Shown piece after piece: positions 1 through 11,774 of a stretch of DNA of 40,000 bases. A model generated the notes under the pieces. That model made no database searches, was not told the origin of the DNA, and saw only the letters and a program-made list of their open reading frames with translations. The DNA is from Staphylococcus borealis. GTDB taxonomy: Bacteria > Bacillota > Bacilli > Staphylococcales > Staphylococcaceae. The DNA is taken from positions 1-40,000 of the forward strand of contig NZ_CUEE01000014.1 of assembly GCF_001224225.1 (NCBI RefSeq). The letters run 5' to 3'. The position numbers and the translations under genes were made by a program. Every line of letters starts with the position of its first letter. Position 1 is the first letter of the stretch.

Positions 1-35
1 GATTTACGTTCCGCTAGAGTAGGACGTTGCCAGGC
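1..35 (+). rRNA. 3' end of 5S rRNA (genuine or repeat copy), cut by window edge
   Basis: These 35 bases are identical to the last 35 bases (positions 81-115) of the complete 5S gene at 38854-38968, ending in CCAGGC. Only the 3' end is visible, so whether a full gene lies upstream cannot be decided here. The following flank differs from that of the 38854 gene and matches the flanks of the two pseudo-copies. Confidence 0.6.
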
Positions 36-64
36 AAATCGTATGGATGCGATGAGCCGATATC

Positions 65-87
65 GAGACCGCAAGGTCTCTTTTTTT
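65..87 (+). terminator. Hairpin terminator after first 5S segment
   Basis: GAGACC, loop GCAA, GGTCTC, then seven T. It is a compact 6 bp stem with a GNRA tetraloop and T-run, typical of an intrinsic terminator ending an rRNA operon. Confidence 0.85.
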
Positions 88-248
88 ATGCTTAAAAAAT
101 CAAACCGAAGGTTTAATGATATATGTATAATGCTTTACGAAGAGAAAGCGTTTGAAGCTGATGAGTTGAGAAAATTGAGAAGCGAGTTTAGTAGAGCTAA
201 AAGAGCAAGCAATTTTAGAAAAGGAAGAAAGATGCGGGCGCTTGCCTC

Positions 249-317
249 GAAGTAAAGTAAGGTTCTTAGCGCGATGGTAGCTGATTTACGTTCCGCTAGA
301 GTAGGACGTTGCCAGGC
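249..317 (+). pseudogene. 5S rRNA 3'-half pseudo-copy, second unit
   Basis: The last 35 bases are identical to the 3' end of the complete 5S gene at 38854-38968. The preceding ~34 bases are a degenerate version of 5S positions ~48-80: TTCTTAGCG for CTCCTTAGCG, one base missing in GCGCGATGG, and GCT for GTTG. The whole 5' half of 5S, including the TCTGGTGAC start and the 5' strand of helix I, is absent, so it cannot fold as 5S rRNA. Confidence 0.8.
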
Positions 318-346
318 AAATCGTATGGATGCGATGAGCCGATATC

Positions 347-370
347 GAGACCGTAAGGTCTCTTTTTTTT
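347..370 (+). terminator. Hairpin terminator, second unit
   Basis: GAGACC, loop GTAA, GGTCTC, then eight T. The tetraloop differs by one base from the first unit (GCAA to GTAA) while both stem arms are kept, so the hairpin survives in this copy. Confidence 0.8.
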
Positions 371-534
371 ATGCTTAAAAAATCAAACCGAAGGTTTAAT
401 GATATAAATGTATAATGGCTTTACGAAGAGAAAGCGTTTGAAGCTGATGAGTTGAGAAAATTGAGAAGCGAGTTTAGTAGAGCTAAAAGAGCAAGCAATT
501 TTAGAAAAGGAAGAAAGATGCGAGCGCTTGTCTC

Positions 535-604
535 GAAGTAAAGTAAGGTTCTTAGCGGCGATGGTAGCCGATTTACGTTCCGCTAGAGTAGGACGTTGCT
601 AGGC
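535..604 (+). pseudogene. 5S rRNA 3'-half pseudo-copy, third unit
   Basis: Same structure as the second unit, with GGCGATGGTAGCC before GATTTACG and one substitution near the end (GCTAGGC for GCCAGGC). The 5' half of 5S rRNA is missing. Homology to the other units ends shortly after its downstream hairpin, so this is the last copy of the array. Confidence 0.8.
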
Positions 605-633
605 AAATCGTATGGATGTGATGAGCTGATATC

Positions 634-656
634 GAGATCGAAAGGGCTCTTTTTTT
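634..656 (+). terminator. Degenerate hairpin terminator, third unit
   Basis: GAGATC, GAAA, GGGCTC, then a T-run. The stem has one mismatch and a G-T pair compared with the perfect hairpins of the first two units, so this copy is decaying but may still terminate. Confidence 0.6.
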
Positions 657-785
657 ATGCTTAAAATTAAAAGACCATAAATTTCAGCTTTATATTCTGA
701 AATAAAATATTCGACAAATAAAATAATTGAGTTGCTTTACTTCATTAATTTACTTGCATAAACTGTAATTAAAGGAGTGCTAAAA

Positions 786-1319
786 ATGATAATTAGAGCA
801 TTAGAAGAAACAGATTTACAATTTGTACATCATCTAAATAATGAATATACGATTATGTCTTATTGGTTTGAAGAGCCATATGAGTCATTAAGTGAATTAA
901 AAACGTTGTATCAAAAACACATTTTAGATGAATCAGAAAGACGATTTATTATTGAAGATAACCAAACATCTATTGGTGTAGTAGAGCTAGTAGAAATCAA
1001 TTTTGTACATAGAAATTGTGAAATTCAAATTATTATAGACAGTCAATATGGTAATAAAGGATATGCTAAAAAAGCATTTAAAATGGCGATTGATTATGCC
1101 TTTTTAGTCTTGAACTTGAATAAAGTATATCTCTATGTAGATGTGAATAATGAAAAAGCCGTGCACATATATAAAAAGGCAGGCTTTACTATTGAAGGTG
1201 AATTAAAAGAACACTTTTATACACAAGGGAAGTACAAAGATTCTTATGTTATGGGGTTATTAAAAACGAAGTGGATTGAGCAACGTAATGGCGATGATGA
1301 TTTATCGCAAGTGCGCTAA
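786..1319 (+). CDS. speG: Spermidine N1-acetyltransferase (SpeG, GNAT family)
   Basis: Acetylates spermidine or spermine using acetyl-CoA, which detoxifies polyamines in the cytoplasm. The 177-residue protein carries the SpeG signature WFEEPYE at residues 27-33, ERRF at 51-54, VELVEIN at 66-72 and the acetyl-CoA pyrophosphate loop QYGNKGYA at 87-94. The IYKKAGF segment (128-134) holds the tyrosine that usually acts as general acid in GNAT enzymes. The match to E. coli and Vibrio SpeG, recalled from memory, is strong along the whole length. Start: AAAGGAG at 771-777 sits 8 bases before ATG 786; a GTG at 777 overlaps that ribosome-binding site and is unlikely. The next gene, a basic-amino-acid decarboxylase, begins 23 bases after the stop, suggesting a joint polyamine role (inference). 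Most S. aureus lack native speG and gain it on ACME; here it sits in a housekeeping block. Confidence 0.93.
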   Translation: MIIRALEETDLQFVHHLNNEYTIMSYWFEEPYESLSELKTLYQKHILDESERRFIIEDNQTSIGVVELVEINFVHRNCEIQIIIDSQYGNKGYAKKAFKMAIDYAFLVLNLNKVYLYVDVNNEKAVHIYKKAGFTIEGELKEHFYTQGKYKDSYVMGLLKTKWIEQRNGDDDLSQVR

Positions 1320-1342
1320 ATCTGTTAGAAAGTGTGTATAGT

Positions 1343-3296
<1,954 letters not shown>

Positions 3297-3314
3297 TTAT
3301 GATATAATAACTAG

Positions 3315-3659
<345 letters not shown>

Positions 3660-3720
3660 TAAATAAATTTTAAAACAATGAAAATGAAATTAAGACACCT
3701 TAGATGAATATACAATATTC

Positions 3721-3898
3721 GAGGTTGGGACAAAACGGCTTATGCTCTGGGACACTAATGCATGGTGTTTAAAGGCAGGTTTAGTAAACTCATTTGCAAC
3801 ATGTTACGTTGTAGAGAAGCGTGATTCGACAAAATTTGAGTCATAATGTTGCTTATTAATGAGTTTGCCTAAATTCTAAATGCTTTGGTCCTAACCTC
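3721..3898 (+). repeat. Large intergenic inverted repeat, possible terminator or structured RNA
   Basis: The outer arms GAGGTTGGGAC (3721-3731) and GTCCTAACCTC (3888-3898) pair over 11 bases with one G-T pair, followed by a T-rich tail. Inside, AAACTCATT (3786-3794) is the exact reverse complement of AATGAGTTT (3858-3866), and GCAACAT pairs with ATGTTGC. The fold would be a long branched hairpin spanning most of the 276-base gap between pstA and holB. The arms resemble the GGTTGGGAC-type repeats scattered in staphylococcal genomes. It may end the speG-pstA transcript or be an RNA of its own. Confidence 0.6.
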
Positions 3899-3935
3899 TT
3901 TTTATATTATAAAGTTGAATAAGGAGTAAGCAAGC

Positions 3936-4862
3936 ATGGATGAACAACAAAAATTAGCGAATGCGTATCATTCAAATAAACTATCGCACGCCTATTTGTT
4001 TGAAGGTGATGATGCTCAATCAATGAAGCACGTCGCGATGGAATTTGCAAAACTTATTCTATGTAATGGGAATCAACAATGTGAAATGAAAGTAGAAACG
4101 TTCAACCAACCAGATTTCATGTATGTGTCATCTGAGGAGAATTCAATTAAGAAAGAACAAATTGAACAATTGGTTCATCGAATGAATCAATTACCAATTG
4201 AAGGCACACATAAAGTTTATATTATTGAGGACTTTGAAAAGCTTACTGTTCAAGGGGAAAATAGTATATTAAAATTTTTAGAAGAGCCTCCTGAGAATAC
4301 GATAGCCATTTTGCTATCAACGAAGCCAGAACAAATTCTCAATACAATTCATTCACGTTGTCAGCATGTTTATTTTAAACCAAGTGATAAACAGCACTTT
4401 ATAGATAGATTAGTTGAAGAAGATATCAATAGAGCTGTAGCGGAAATGTTAAGTAGCTATACTACCCAACTCGAAACAGCTAAAGGTTTAAATGAAGAAC
4501 ATGATTTAGTCGCACTTAGGAAAGTAATCTTACATTGGTGTGAGTTATTATTAACAAATAAACCTATGGCGTTAATAGGAATAATAGAATTATTAAAACA
4601 TGCTAAAAGCAGAAAGTTACAATCTCTAACGTTAGCAGCGGTAAATGCATTTTTTGAAGATATTATGCATGCCAAAATAGGGATTGATCATCATTTTATA
4701 TACTCAGATTTAAAAGGTAACATAGAAAAATATGCGAGCCAGTTATCGTTAAATCAAATTATTATCATGTACGATCAAATTACAGAAGCGCACAAAAAAT
4801 TAATGCAAAATGTTAATCCGACGCTTGTATTTGAACAAATAGTAATCAAAGGTGTGAGTTAG
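3936..4862 (+). CDS. holB: DNA polymerase III delta' subunit (clamp loader)
   Basis: Subunit of the clamp loader that places the DnaN sliding clamp on DNA. The 308-residue protein has the AAA+ fold marks HAYLFEG near residue 18, VYIIEDFEKLT near 95, the LKFLEEPPENT segment near 113-123 and the HSRCQHV arginine-finger SRC motif near 143. As usual for delta', the P-loop is lost: EGDDAQSMK replaces GxxGxGKT. Only two of the zinc-module cysteines remain (LCNGNQQC). Start ATG 3936 has AAGGAG at 3921-3926. ricT begins one base after the stop, so the two are probably translated together. Confidence 0.95.
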   Translation: MDEQQKLANAYHSNKLSHAYLFEGDDAQSMKHVAMEFAKLILCNGNQQCEMKVETFNQPDFMYVSSEENSIKKEQIEQLVHRMNQLPIEGTHKVYIIEDFEKLTVQGENSILKFLEEPPENTIAILLSTKPEQILNTIHSRCQHVYFKPSDKQHFIDRLVEEDINRAVAEMLSSYTTQLETAKGLNEEHDLVALRKVILHWCELLLTNKPMALIGIIELLKHAKSRKLQSLTLAAVNAFFEDIMHAKIGIDHHFIYSDLKGNIEKYASQLSLNQIIIMYDQITEAHKKLMQNVNPTLVFEQIVIKGVS

Positions 4863-4863
4863 A

Positions 4864-5667
4864 ATGCCAAATATCGTAGGTGTCCAATTTCAAAAAGCTG
4901 GGAAATTGGAATATTATGCGCCTAAAGATTTAGACGTAAATGTGAATGATTGGGTTGTTGTCGAATCTAAACGTGGCATTGAAATTGGGAGTGTTAAGTT
5001 CCCGCCTAAAGACGTTGAAGATGGTGATGTTACATTACCTTTAAAAGAAATTATACGTGTTGCTACTGATCAAGATATCGAAACATATTATCAAAATGAT
5101 AGAGATGCAACCGATGCATTACAGTTATGTAAAGACTTAGTTAAAGAACAACAGTTGGATATGCGATTAGTTAATTGCGAATATACATTAGATAAATCAA
5201 AAGTGATTTTTAATTTTACAGCAGATGATCGCATTGATTTCCGTAAACTCGTGAAACATTTAGCTCAAAATTTAAAAACGCGTATTGAGTTAAGACAAAT
5301 TGGTGTTCGAGATGAAGCGAAATTATTAGGTGGTATCGGTCCATGTGGACGTTCGCTATGTTGTGCAACGTTCTTAGGGGATTTTGAACCGGTTTCAATC
5401 AAGATGGCTAAAGACCAAAACTTATCTTTAAATCCAACTAAAATTTCCGGTGCTTGTGGTCGATTAATGTGTTGCTTAAAATATGAAAATGATTTCTATG
5501 AAGAAGCAAGAGCACAATTGCCTGATTTAGGTGATAAGATTGTGACACCTGAAGGTAAGGGACAAGTTATCGGATTAAATATTTTAGACATCTCAATGCA
5601 AGTTAAAATCGATGGTTTAGAACAACCATTAGAATATAAAATGGAAGAATTAGAAGCTTTTAATTAA
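4864..5667 (+). CDS. ricT: PSP1-domain protein RicT (YaaT)
   Basis: The 267-residue protein is the orthologue of B. subtilis YaaT/RicT, a part of the RicA-RicF-RicT complex that binds iron-sulfur clusters and helps RNase Y mature certain transcripts. The PSP1 core shows GIGPCGRSLCC (residues 157-167) and GACGRLMCC (196-204); the six cysteines at 161, 166, 167, 198, 203 and 204 are the likely metal or cluster ligands. Directly behind holB (one base) and 15 bases before yabA, the order conserved in Bacillus. The staphylococcal role is inferred from B. subtilis. Confidence 0.93.
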   Translation: MPNIVGVQFQKAGKLEYYAPKDLDVNVNDWVVVESKRGIEIGSVKFPPKDVEDGDVTLPLKEIIRVATDQDIETYYQNDRDATDALQLCKDLVKEQQLDMRLVNCEYTLDKSKVIFNFTADDRIDFRKLVKHLAQNLKTRIELRQIGVRDEAKLLGGIGPCGRSLCCATFLGDFEPVSIKMAKDQNLSLNPTKISGACGRLMCCLKYENDFYEEARAQLPDLGDKIVTPEGKGQVIGLNILDISMQVKIDGLEQPLEYKMEELEAFN

Positions 5668-5682
5668 GGAGGCACGTTACTT

Positions 5683-6081
5683 TTGAACCGCAATGACCTA
5701 TTTGAAAAAGTTGTAAGACTTGAAAGTAATGTTAATCAATTAAATCAAGAAATGAGTGAATTGAAAGCATTATCTATCCAACTTATTGAAGAAAATGTTG
5801 CATTACAAGTTGAAAATGATAACTTAAAATCATTAATGGCTAAGAGCGAACAAGACGTTGAAGCGGTCAAAGTTGCTAGCCGTGTTGAAAAAGACAACAA
5901 ACCAGTGAGTAAGGAAAAAGATAATAAAAGTTCAATTAAACATGTAAAGAAACCATTACCAAGTAAGGATAATCTCGCCGTATTATATAGTGAAGGCTTC
6001 CACATTTGTAATGGAGAACTATTTGGTAAGCATCGCTATGGTGAAGATTGTTTACTATGTATGAATGTGTTAAATAGTTAG
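5683..6081 (+). CDS. yabA: Replication initiation control protein YabA
   Basis: In B. subtilis YabA binds DnaA and DnaN and prevents over-initiation of replication. This 132-residue protein has an N-terminal leucine-rich coiled coil (about residues 5-55), a charged lysine/serine-rich linker (about 56-90), and the C-terminal zinc-binding part with [10 protein letters not shown] and DCLLC (likely ligands H107, C109, C123, C126). It starts with TTG at 5683, 10 bases after a strong AAGGAGG. The linker is longer than in S. aureus YabA (about 115 residues, from memory), an insertion made mostly of polar residues. Confidence 0.93.
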   Translation: MNRNDLFEKVVRLESNVNQLNQEMSELKALSIQLIEENVALQVENDNLKSLMAKSEQDVEAVKVASRVEKDNKPVSKEKDNKSSIKHVKKPLPSKDNLAVLYSEGFHICNGELFGKHRYGEDCLLCMNVLNS

Positions 6082-6238
6082 ACCTTTGGCATACGTTTAG
6101 TGCTAATGGCTTGAAGGTACGTTGTTAAGATACATTGTAATTGCTTAAAACGTACGTTAATGATGAGGGATGGATTTCAACACTTTGAAATATATTGATG
6201 TGTTGCAAAGACATCTCTTTTTTAGGAGAAAACAGACC

Positions 6239-6964
6239 ATGTTAAAAGTTAATGAGCGTATTGATGACTTATTTAAGGAAAATTTGAAAATTATTCAAAA
6301 TGACGATGTGTTTTCATTTTCAACTGATGCATTATTGTTGGGGCATTTTACTGAAGTTAGAAAAAATGACAAAATACTTGATCTATGTGCTGGAAATGGT
6401 GTGATTGCACTCTTGTTATCCGCTAAGGGCTCACAACCTATAGAGAGTATTGAGATACAAGAACAGCTCGTTGATATGGCGCGTCGCAGTTTCGAATATA
6501 ATCGTTTAAACGATCGATTGCTAATGCATCATATGGATTTAAAAGAAGTGTATCAAAATTTCAAACCATCGCAGTATACATTAGTTACGTGTAATCCACC
6601 CTACTTTAAAACGAATCAACGCAATCAGCATCAAAAGGAAGCACATAAAATAGCAAGACATGAGGTTAAGTGTACATTAGAGGATTGTATGATGGCGGCA
6701 CGTCATTTATTAAAGCAAGGTGGCCGACTCATGATGGTTCATCGAGCTGAAAGGTTGATGGATGTCTTAACCGAAATGCGTAACGCGAGTATAGAACCCA
6801 AACGTGTAGTATTTATTTATAGTAAAATAGACAAATCAGCTGTTACGATAGTGGTAGAGGGACGTAAGAATGGTAATCAAGGGTTAACCATTGCACCACC
6901 TTTTTACATCTATAACAACCAGGGTGACTATACTGATGAGATGAAAGAGGTATATTATGGCTAA
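6239..6964 (+). CDS. yabB: NPPY-type methyltransferase (YabB; TrmN6-like)
   Basis: A 241-residue class I SAM-dependent methyltransferase. The SAM-binding loop DLCAGNG lies at residues 48-54 and the adenine-methylating NPPYF motif at 119-123. Similar proteins (E. coli TrmN6/YfiC) methylate A37 of tRNA-Val, and the N-terminal FSFSTDALLLGHF is typical of that group; the substrate here is not proven. ATG 6239 has AGGAG at 6224-6228 and fits the S. aureus N terminus. An upstream in-frame ATG at 6170 would add 23 residues without family support. The 157-base gap after yabA holds small inverted repeats but no clear terminator. The next gene overlaps by 8 bases. Confidence 0.9.
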   Translation: MLKVNERIDDLFKENLKIIQNDDVFSFSTDALLLGHFTEVRKNDKILDLCAGNGVIALLLSAKGSQPIESIEIQEQLVDMARRSFEYNRLNDRLLMHHMDLKEVYQNFKPSQYTLVTCNPPYFKTNQRNQHQKEAHKIARHEVKCTLEDCMMAARHLLKQGGRLMMVHRAERLMDVLTEMRNASIEPKRVVFIYSKIDKSAVTIVVEGRKNGNQGLTIAPPFYIYNNQGDYTDEMKEVYYG

Positions 6965-7205
6965 GCATTATGTATACATTGTTAAATGCAAAGATGATTC
7001 ATTATATACAGGTTATACTACAAATGTAGAAGCACGTATTGCGACGCATAATGCAGGAAAAGGTGCTAAATATACAAAAGTAAGACGCCCGGTAGTGTTA
7101 GTTTATCAAGAAATGTTTGATTCAAAATCAGAAGCCATGCGCAGAGAATATGAAATTAAAACATTTACAAGACAACAAAAATTAAAAATGATTGGGGAGC
7201 GTTAA
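6957..7205 (+). CDS. yazA: GIY-YIG nuclease-superfamily protein (YazA type)
   Basis: A small 82-residue protein that is a GIY-YIG domain only, of the UPF0213 family. YVYI at residues 5-8 and YTGYT at 17-21 form the GIY-YIG core, followed by the basic segment HNAGKGAKYT and a conserved glutamate in the last helix (RREYEIK). Its biological substrate is unknown. It overlaps the methyltransferase gene by 8 bases and is followed after 2 bases by rsmI, so the three are translated as a unit. The trio is conserved in order in Bacillus. Confidence 0.9.
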   Translation: MAKHYVYIVKCKDDSLYTGYTTNVEARIATHNAGKGAKYTKVRRPVVLVYQEMFDSKSEAMRREYEIKTFTRQQKLKMIGER

Positions 7206-7207
7206 AC

Positions 7208-8050
7208 ATGGCGACATTATATCTAGTAGGGACGCCTATTGGTAACCTAGGTGATATTACTTTTCGGGCAATTGAAACTTTGAATCATGTTGATTTCATA
7301 GCTTGCGAAGACACACGAGTGACTAAAAAGCTTTGCAATCATTATGATATTCAAACCCCTTTAAAATCGTATCATGAACATAATAAAACGCAACAAACGA
7401 CATATTTAATTGATCTATTAAATGAAGGGTACAATGTTGCATTAGTGTCTGATGCAGGTTTACCTTTAATAAGCGATCCAGGTTATGAATTAGTAGTTGC
7501 TGCCCATAATCATGATATTCATGTCGAAACGGTACCTGGACCTAACGCTGGATTAACTGCGTTGATGGCAAGTGGCTTACCATCTTATACGTATACTTTT
7601 TTAGGCTTTTTACCTAGAAAAGAAAAAGAAAAGATCGTGATATTACAGGAAAGAATGTATCAAGATAGCACTTTAATTATTTATGAATCTCCTTTCCGAG
7701 TAGTTGAAACATTAAAAGCCATTGCGAAAATTGATGCGACTAGACGCGTTGCAGTTGGTCGTGAATTAACGAAAAAGTTCGAACAAATTGTCATGCAAGA
7801 TGTTGAACACTTATTACACGCATTTCAACAAGATGAAATTATGCAAAAAGGTGAATTTGTTATTTTGATTGAGGGCGCTAAGCCTCTTGAAACTGAACAA
7901 TGGTTTGAATCATTGACCATATCTGAACATGTTGAACATTATATGTCAGAACAAAAGATCAAGCCTAAAAAAGCAATTAAGTTAGTTGCGGAAGACCGTC
8001 ATATGAAAACTGGAGAGGTTTATGACATATACCACAATGTTAACGAATGA
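7208..8050 (+). CDS. rsmI: 16S rRNA (cytidine-1402 2'-O)-methyltransferase RsmI
   Basis: Methylates the ribose of C1402 in the 16S rRNA decoding centre, using SAM. The 280-residue protein belongs to the tetrapyrrole-methylase fold: LVGTPIGNLGD at residues 6-16, CEDTR at 33-37, SDAGLPLISDPG at 81-92, and VPGPNA at 109-114. The stop at 8048-8050 is followed by 250 bases without a gene. ATG 7208 has GGGGAG upstream, inside the end of yazA. Confidence 0.95.
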   Translation: MATLYLVGTPIGNLGDITFRAIETLNHVDFIACEDTRVTKKLCNHYDIQTPLKSYHEHNKTQQTTYLIDLLNEGYNVALVSDAGLPLISDPGYELVVAAHNHDIHVETVPGPNAGLTALMASGLPSYTYTFLGFLPRKEKEKIVILQERMYQDSTLIIYESPFRVVETLKAIAKIDATRRVAVGRELTKKFEQIVMQDVEHLLHAFQQDEIMQKGEFVILIEGAKPLETEQWFESLTISEHVEHYMSEQKIKPKKAIKLVAEDRHMKTGEVYDIYHNVNE

Positions 8051-8288
8051 TGTAGCAAAATTAGACACATCGGTTGATTATTTTTTCAAGGGAATTAGGC
8101 TATGAAAATCTTAGAAATCACCCATAAATTAATGAATTTATGGTAATGTTAATAGGATACGACACTAGAAAATGGATATGCGTTATAATGATAAATAACT
8201 AAATATTAAAGGAATATCGTGATGCGTTTAAGTATCAAAATGTATAAAAACAAATCGTAAGTATATAGTATTATTTTGTAAATGATGA

Positions 8289-10280
<1,992 letters not shown>

Positions 10281-10309
10281 TAATAAAGTGTAAAATGAGG
10301 AGAGATAAA

Positions 10310-11080
10310 ATGTTAATCGATACACATGTCCATTTAAATGATGAACAATATGCAGAAGATTTAACTGAAGTCATTTCTCGTGCGAGAGAAGCAGGTGTTG
10401 ACCGTATGTTTGTTGTTGGTTTTGATACACCGACAATTGAACGTGCGATGACATTAATAGATGAATATGATTTTATTTATGGCATTATTGGTTGGCACCC
10501 TGTTGATGCTATTGATTTCACAGATGAACGTTTACAATGGATTGAACAATTAGCACAACATCCTAAAGTCATTGGTATAGGAGAAATGGGATTAGACTAT
10601 CATTGGGATAAATCTCCAGCTGATGTTCAAAAAGATGTGTTTAGAAAGCAAATTGCGCTCGCTAAAAGGGTAAACTTGCCTATTATTATTCACAATCGTG
10701 AAGCGACGCAAGATTGTGTCGATATATTGATGGAAGAGCATGCTGAAGAAGTAGGCGGCATTATGCATAGCTTTAGTGGTTCTCCTGAAATCGCAGATGT
10801 GGTTATTAATAAATTAAATTTCCATATTTCTTTAGGTGGTCCAGTTACGTTTAAGAATGCTAAGCAACCTAAAGAGGTCGCAAAACATGTACCTATGGAT
10901 AGATTATTAGTTGAAACAGATGCGCCTTATCTTTCACCTCATCCATACAGAGGTAAACGTAATGAACCTGAACGTGTGACTTTAGTTGCACAACAAATTG
11001 CTGAATTACGTGGAATGACATATGAAGATGTATGTCGTCAGACTACCGAAAATGCTGAACGTTTATTTAAATTAAAATAA
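10310..11080 (+). CDS. tatD: TatD-family metal-dependent hydrolase
   Basis: A 256-residue TIM-barrel hydrolase; E. coli relatives are 3'-5' DNases. The metal ligands are visible as DTHVHLN (H6, H8), GIGEMGLDYHWD, IIHNRE, MHSFSG and the C-terminal ETDAPYLSP. Start: AGGAG (10298-10302) stands 7 bases before ATG 10310; an ATG at 10295 overlaps this site and is unlikely. It follows metS by 29 bases, as in Bacillus, and is followed by a terminator hairpin. Confidence 0.93.
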   Translation: MLIDTHVHLNDEQYAEDLTEVISRAREAGVDRMFVVGFDTPTIERAMTLIDEYDFIYGIIGWHPVDAIDFTDERLQWIEQLAQHPKVIGIGEMGLDYHWDKSPADVQKDVFRKQIALAKRVNLPIIIHNREATQDCVDILMEEHAEEVGGIMHSFSGSPEIADVVINKLNFHISLGGPVTFKNAKQPKEVAKHVPMDRLLVETDAPYLSPHPYRGKRNEPERVTLVAQQIAELRGMTYEDVCRQTTENAERLFKLK

Positions 11081-11091
11081 TATGATATGTC

Positions 11092-11165
11092 TGAGAAAGA
11101 TGTTAAACCGTGTCTGTCATGGTATGATTTTAGCAACATGACACACGGCATCTTTCTCATTTTTT
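11092..11165 (+). terminator. Long hairpin terminator after tatD
   Basis: TGAGAAAGATG (11092-11102) is the exact reverse complement of CATCTTTCTCA (11149-11159), and the stem continues inward with CCGTGT against ACACGG. A T-run follows from 11161. This would end the metS-tatD transcript and separate it from rnmV. Confidence 0.8.
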
Positions 11166-11222
11166 ATATGATGAGCAGTTATAATATATGTGAAATGAAT
11201 TTGAAAGGTAAGGATTTTTATT

Positions 11223-11771
11223 ATGAAAATCAATGAATTTATCGTCGTAGAAGGTAGAGATGATACAGAACGTGTAAAGTCGGCTGTTGAATGTGACACG
11301 ATTGAAACAAATGGTAGTGCTATTAATAAAGAAACGTTAGCAGTCATCCAAAATGCACAAGAAACAAGAGGGGTGATTGTATTAACGGACCCTGACTTTC
11401 CAGGTGATAAAATACGACACACGATTACAGAACATGTTTCGGGCGTTAAACATGCGTATTTAGATCGAGAGAAGGCTAAAAATAAGCGTGGTAAAATTGG
11501 CGTTGAACATGCAGATCCCCAAGATATTAGAGATGCCTTAATGCATGTCAGCTCTCCTTTTGAAGAAGCGGAAGAGTCAATTGACAAAAGTGTGCTGATT
11601 GATTTAGGTTTAATCATCGGCAAAGATGCACGTCGTAGAAGAGACATATTAGGTCGTAAGTTACACATTGGACATTCAAACGGTAAGCAGTTATTGAAGA
11701 AACTTAATGCATTTGGTTATACAGAAGCAGATGTGCGCGAAGCATTATCTATGGAAAAGGAGAGTGAATAA
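11223..11771 (+). CDS. rnmV: Ribonuclease M5
   Basis: Matures 5S rRNA precursors, in B. subtilis together with ribosomal protein L18. The 182-residue protein begins with a TOPRIM domain: VVEGRDD (E10) and the acidic DPDFPG (D56, D58), the metal-binding catalytic residues. ATG 11223 follows an AGGA at 11211-11214. A TATAAT at 11180-11185 could be a -10 element, but the -35 is poor. ksgA starts 3 bases after the stop. The window also holds a complete 5S gene that would be its substrate and truncated 5S copies that could not be. Confidence 0.95.
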   Translation: MKINEFIVVEGRDDTERVKSAVECDTIETNGSAINKETLAVIQNAQETRGVIVLTDPDFPGDKIRHTITEHVSGVKHAYLDREKAKNKRGKIGVEHADPQDIRDALMHVSSPFEEAEESIDKSVLIDLGLIIGKDARRRRDILGRKLHIGHSNGKQLLKKLNAFGYTEADVREALSMEKESE

Positions 11772-11774
11772 AAG

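Larger units (their letters stand above)
1..656 (+). repeat. Tandem array of 5S-rRNA-derived units (two full units and a third partial)
   Basis: Near-identical units repeat with periods of 282 bp (first to second) and 287 bp (second to third), measured at the recurring GATTTACG at 1, 283 and 570. Each unit has the 3' part of a 5S rRNA gene, about 30 bp of conserved flank, a GAGACC/GGTCTC hairpin with a T-run, and a conserved spacer of about 170 bp with a purine-rich centre. The third unit loses homology just after its hairpin. The first 5S segment is cut by the window edge, so it could belong to a genuine 5S gene or to a further repeat. The array probably arose by unequal recombination at the end of an rRNA operon (inference). 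Confidence 0.85.

Noticed and set aside
43..255. Open reading frame of 70 codons across the first 5S-like unit
   Set aside because: It starts inside the 5S flank, runs through the terminator hairpin, has no ribosome-binding site, and the equivalent frame in the second unit is disrupted by length changes. The repeat is better explained as non-coding.
1..656. CRISPR array or phage attachment site
   Set aside because: The repeats are ~285 bp, adjacent and contain rRNA sequence; there are no short repeats with unique spacers and no integrase.
786..1319. speG as part of an ACME/SCC mobile island
   Set aside because: No recombinase, insertion sequence, direct repeat or arc/opp gene is nearby, and both base composition and the downstream neighbours are ordinary chromosome.
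11117..11668. 183-codon open frame on the minus strand opposite rnmV
   Set aside because: It lies almost wholly within rnmV, has serine/isoleucine-rich composition typical of antisense shadow frames, and no family resemblance.
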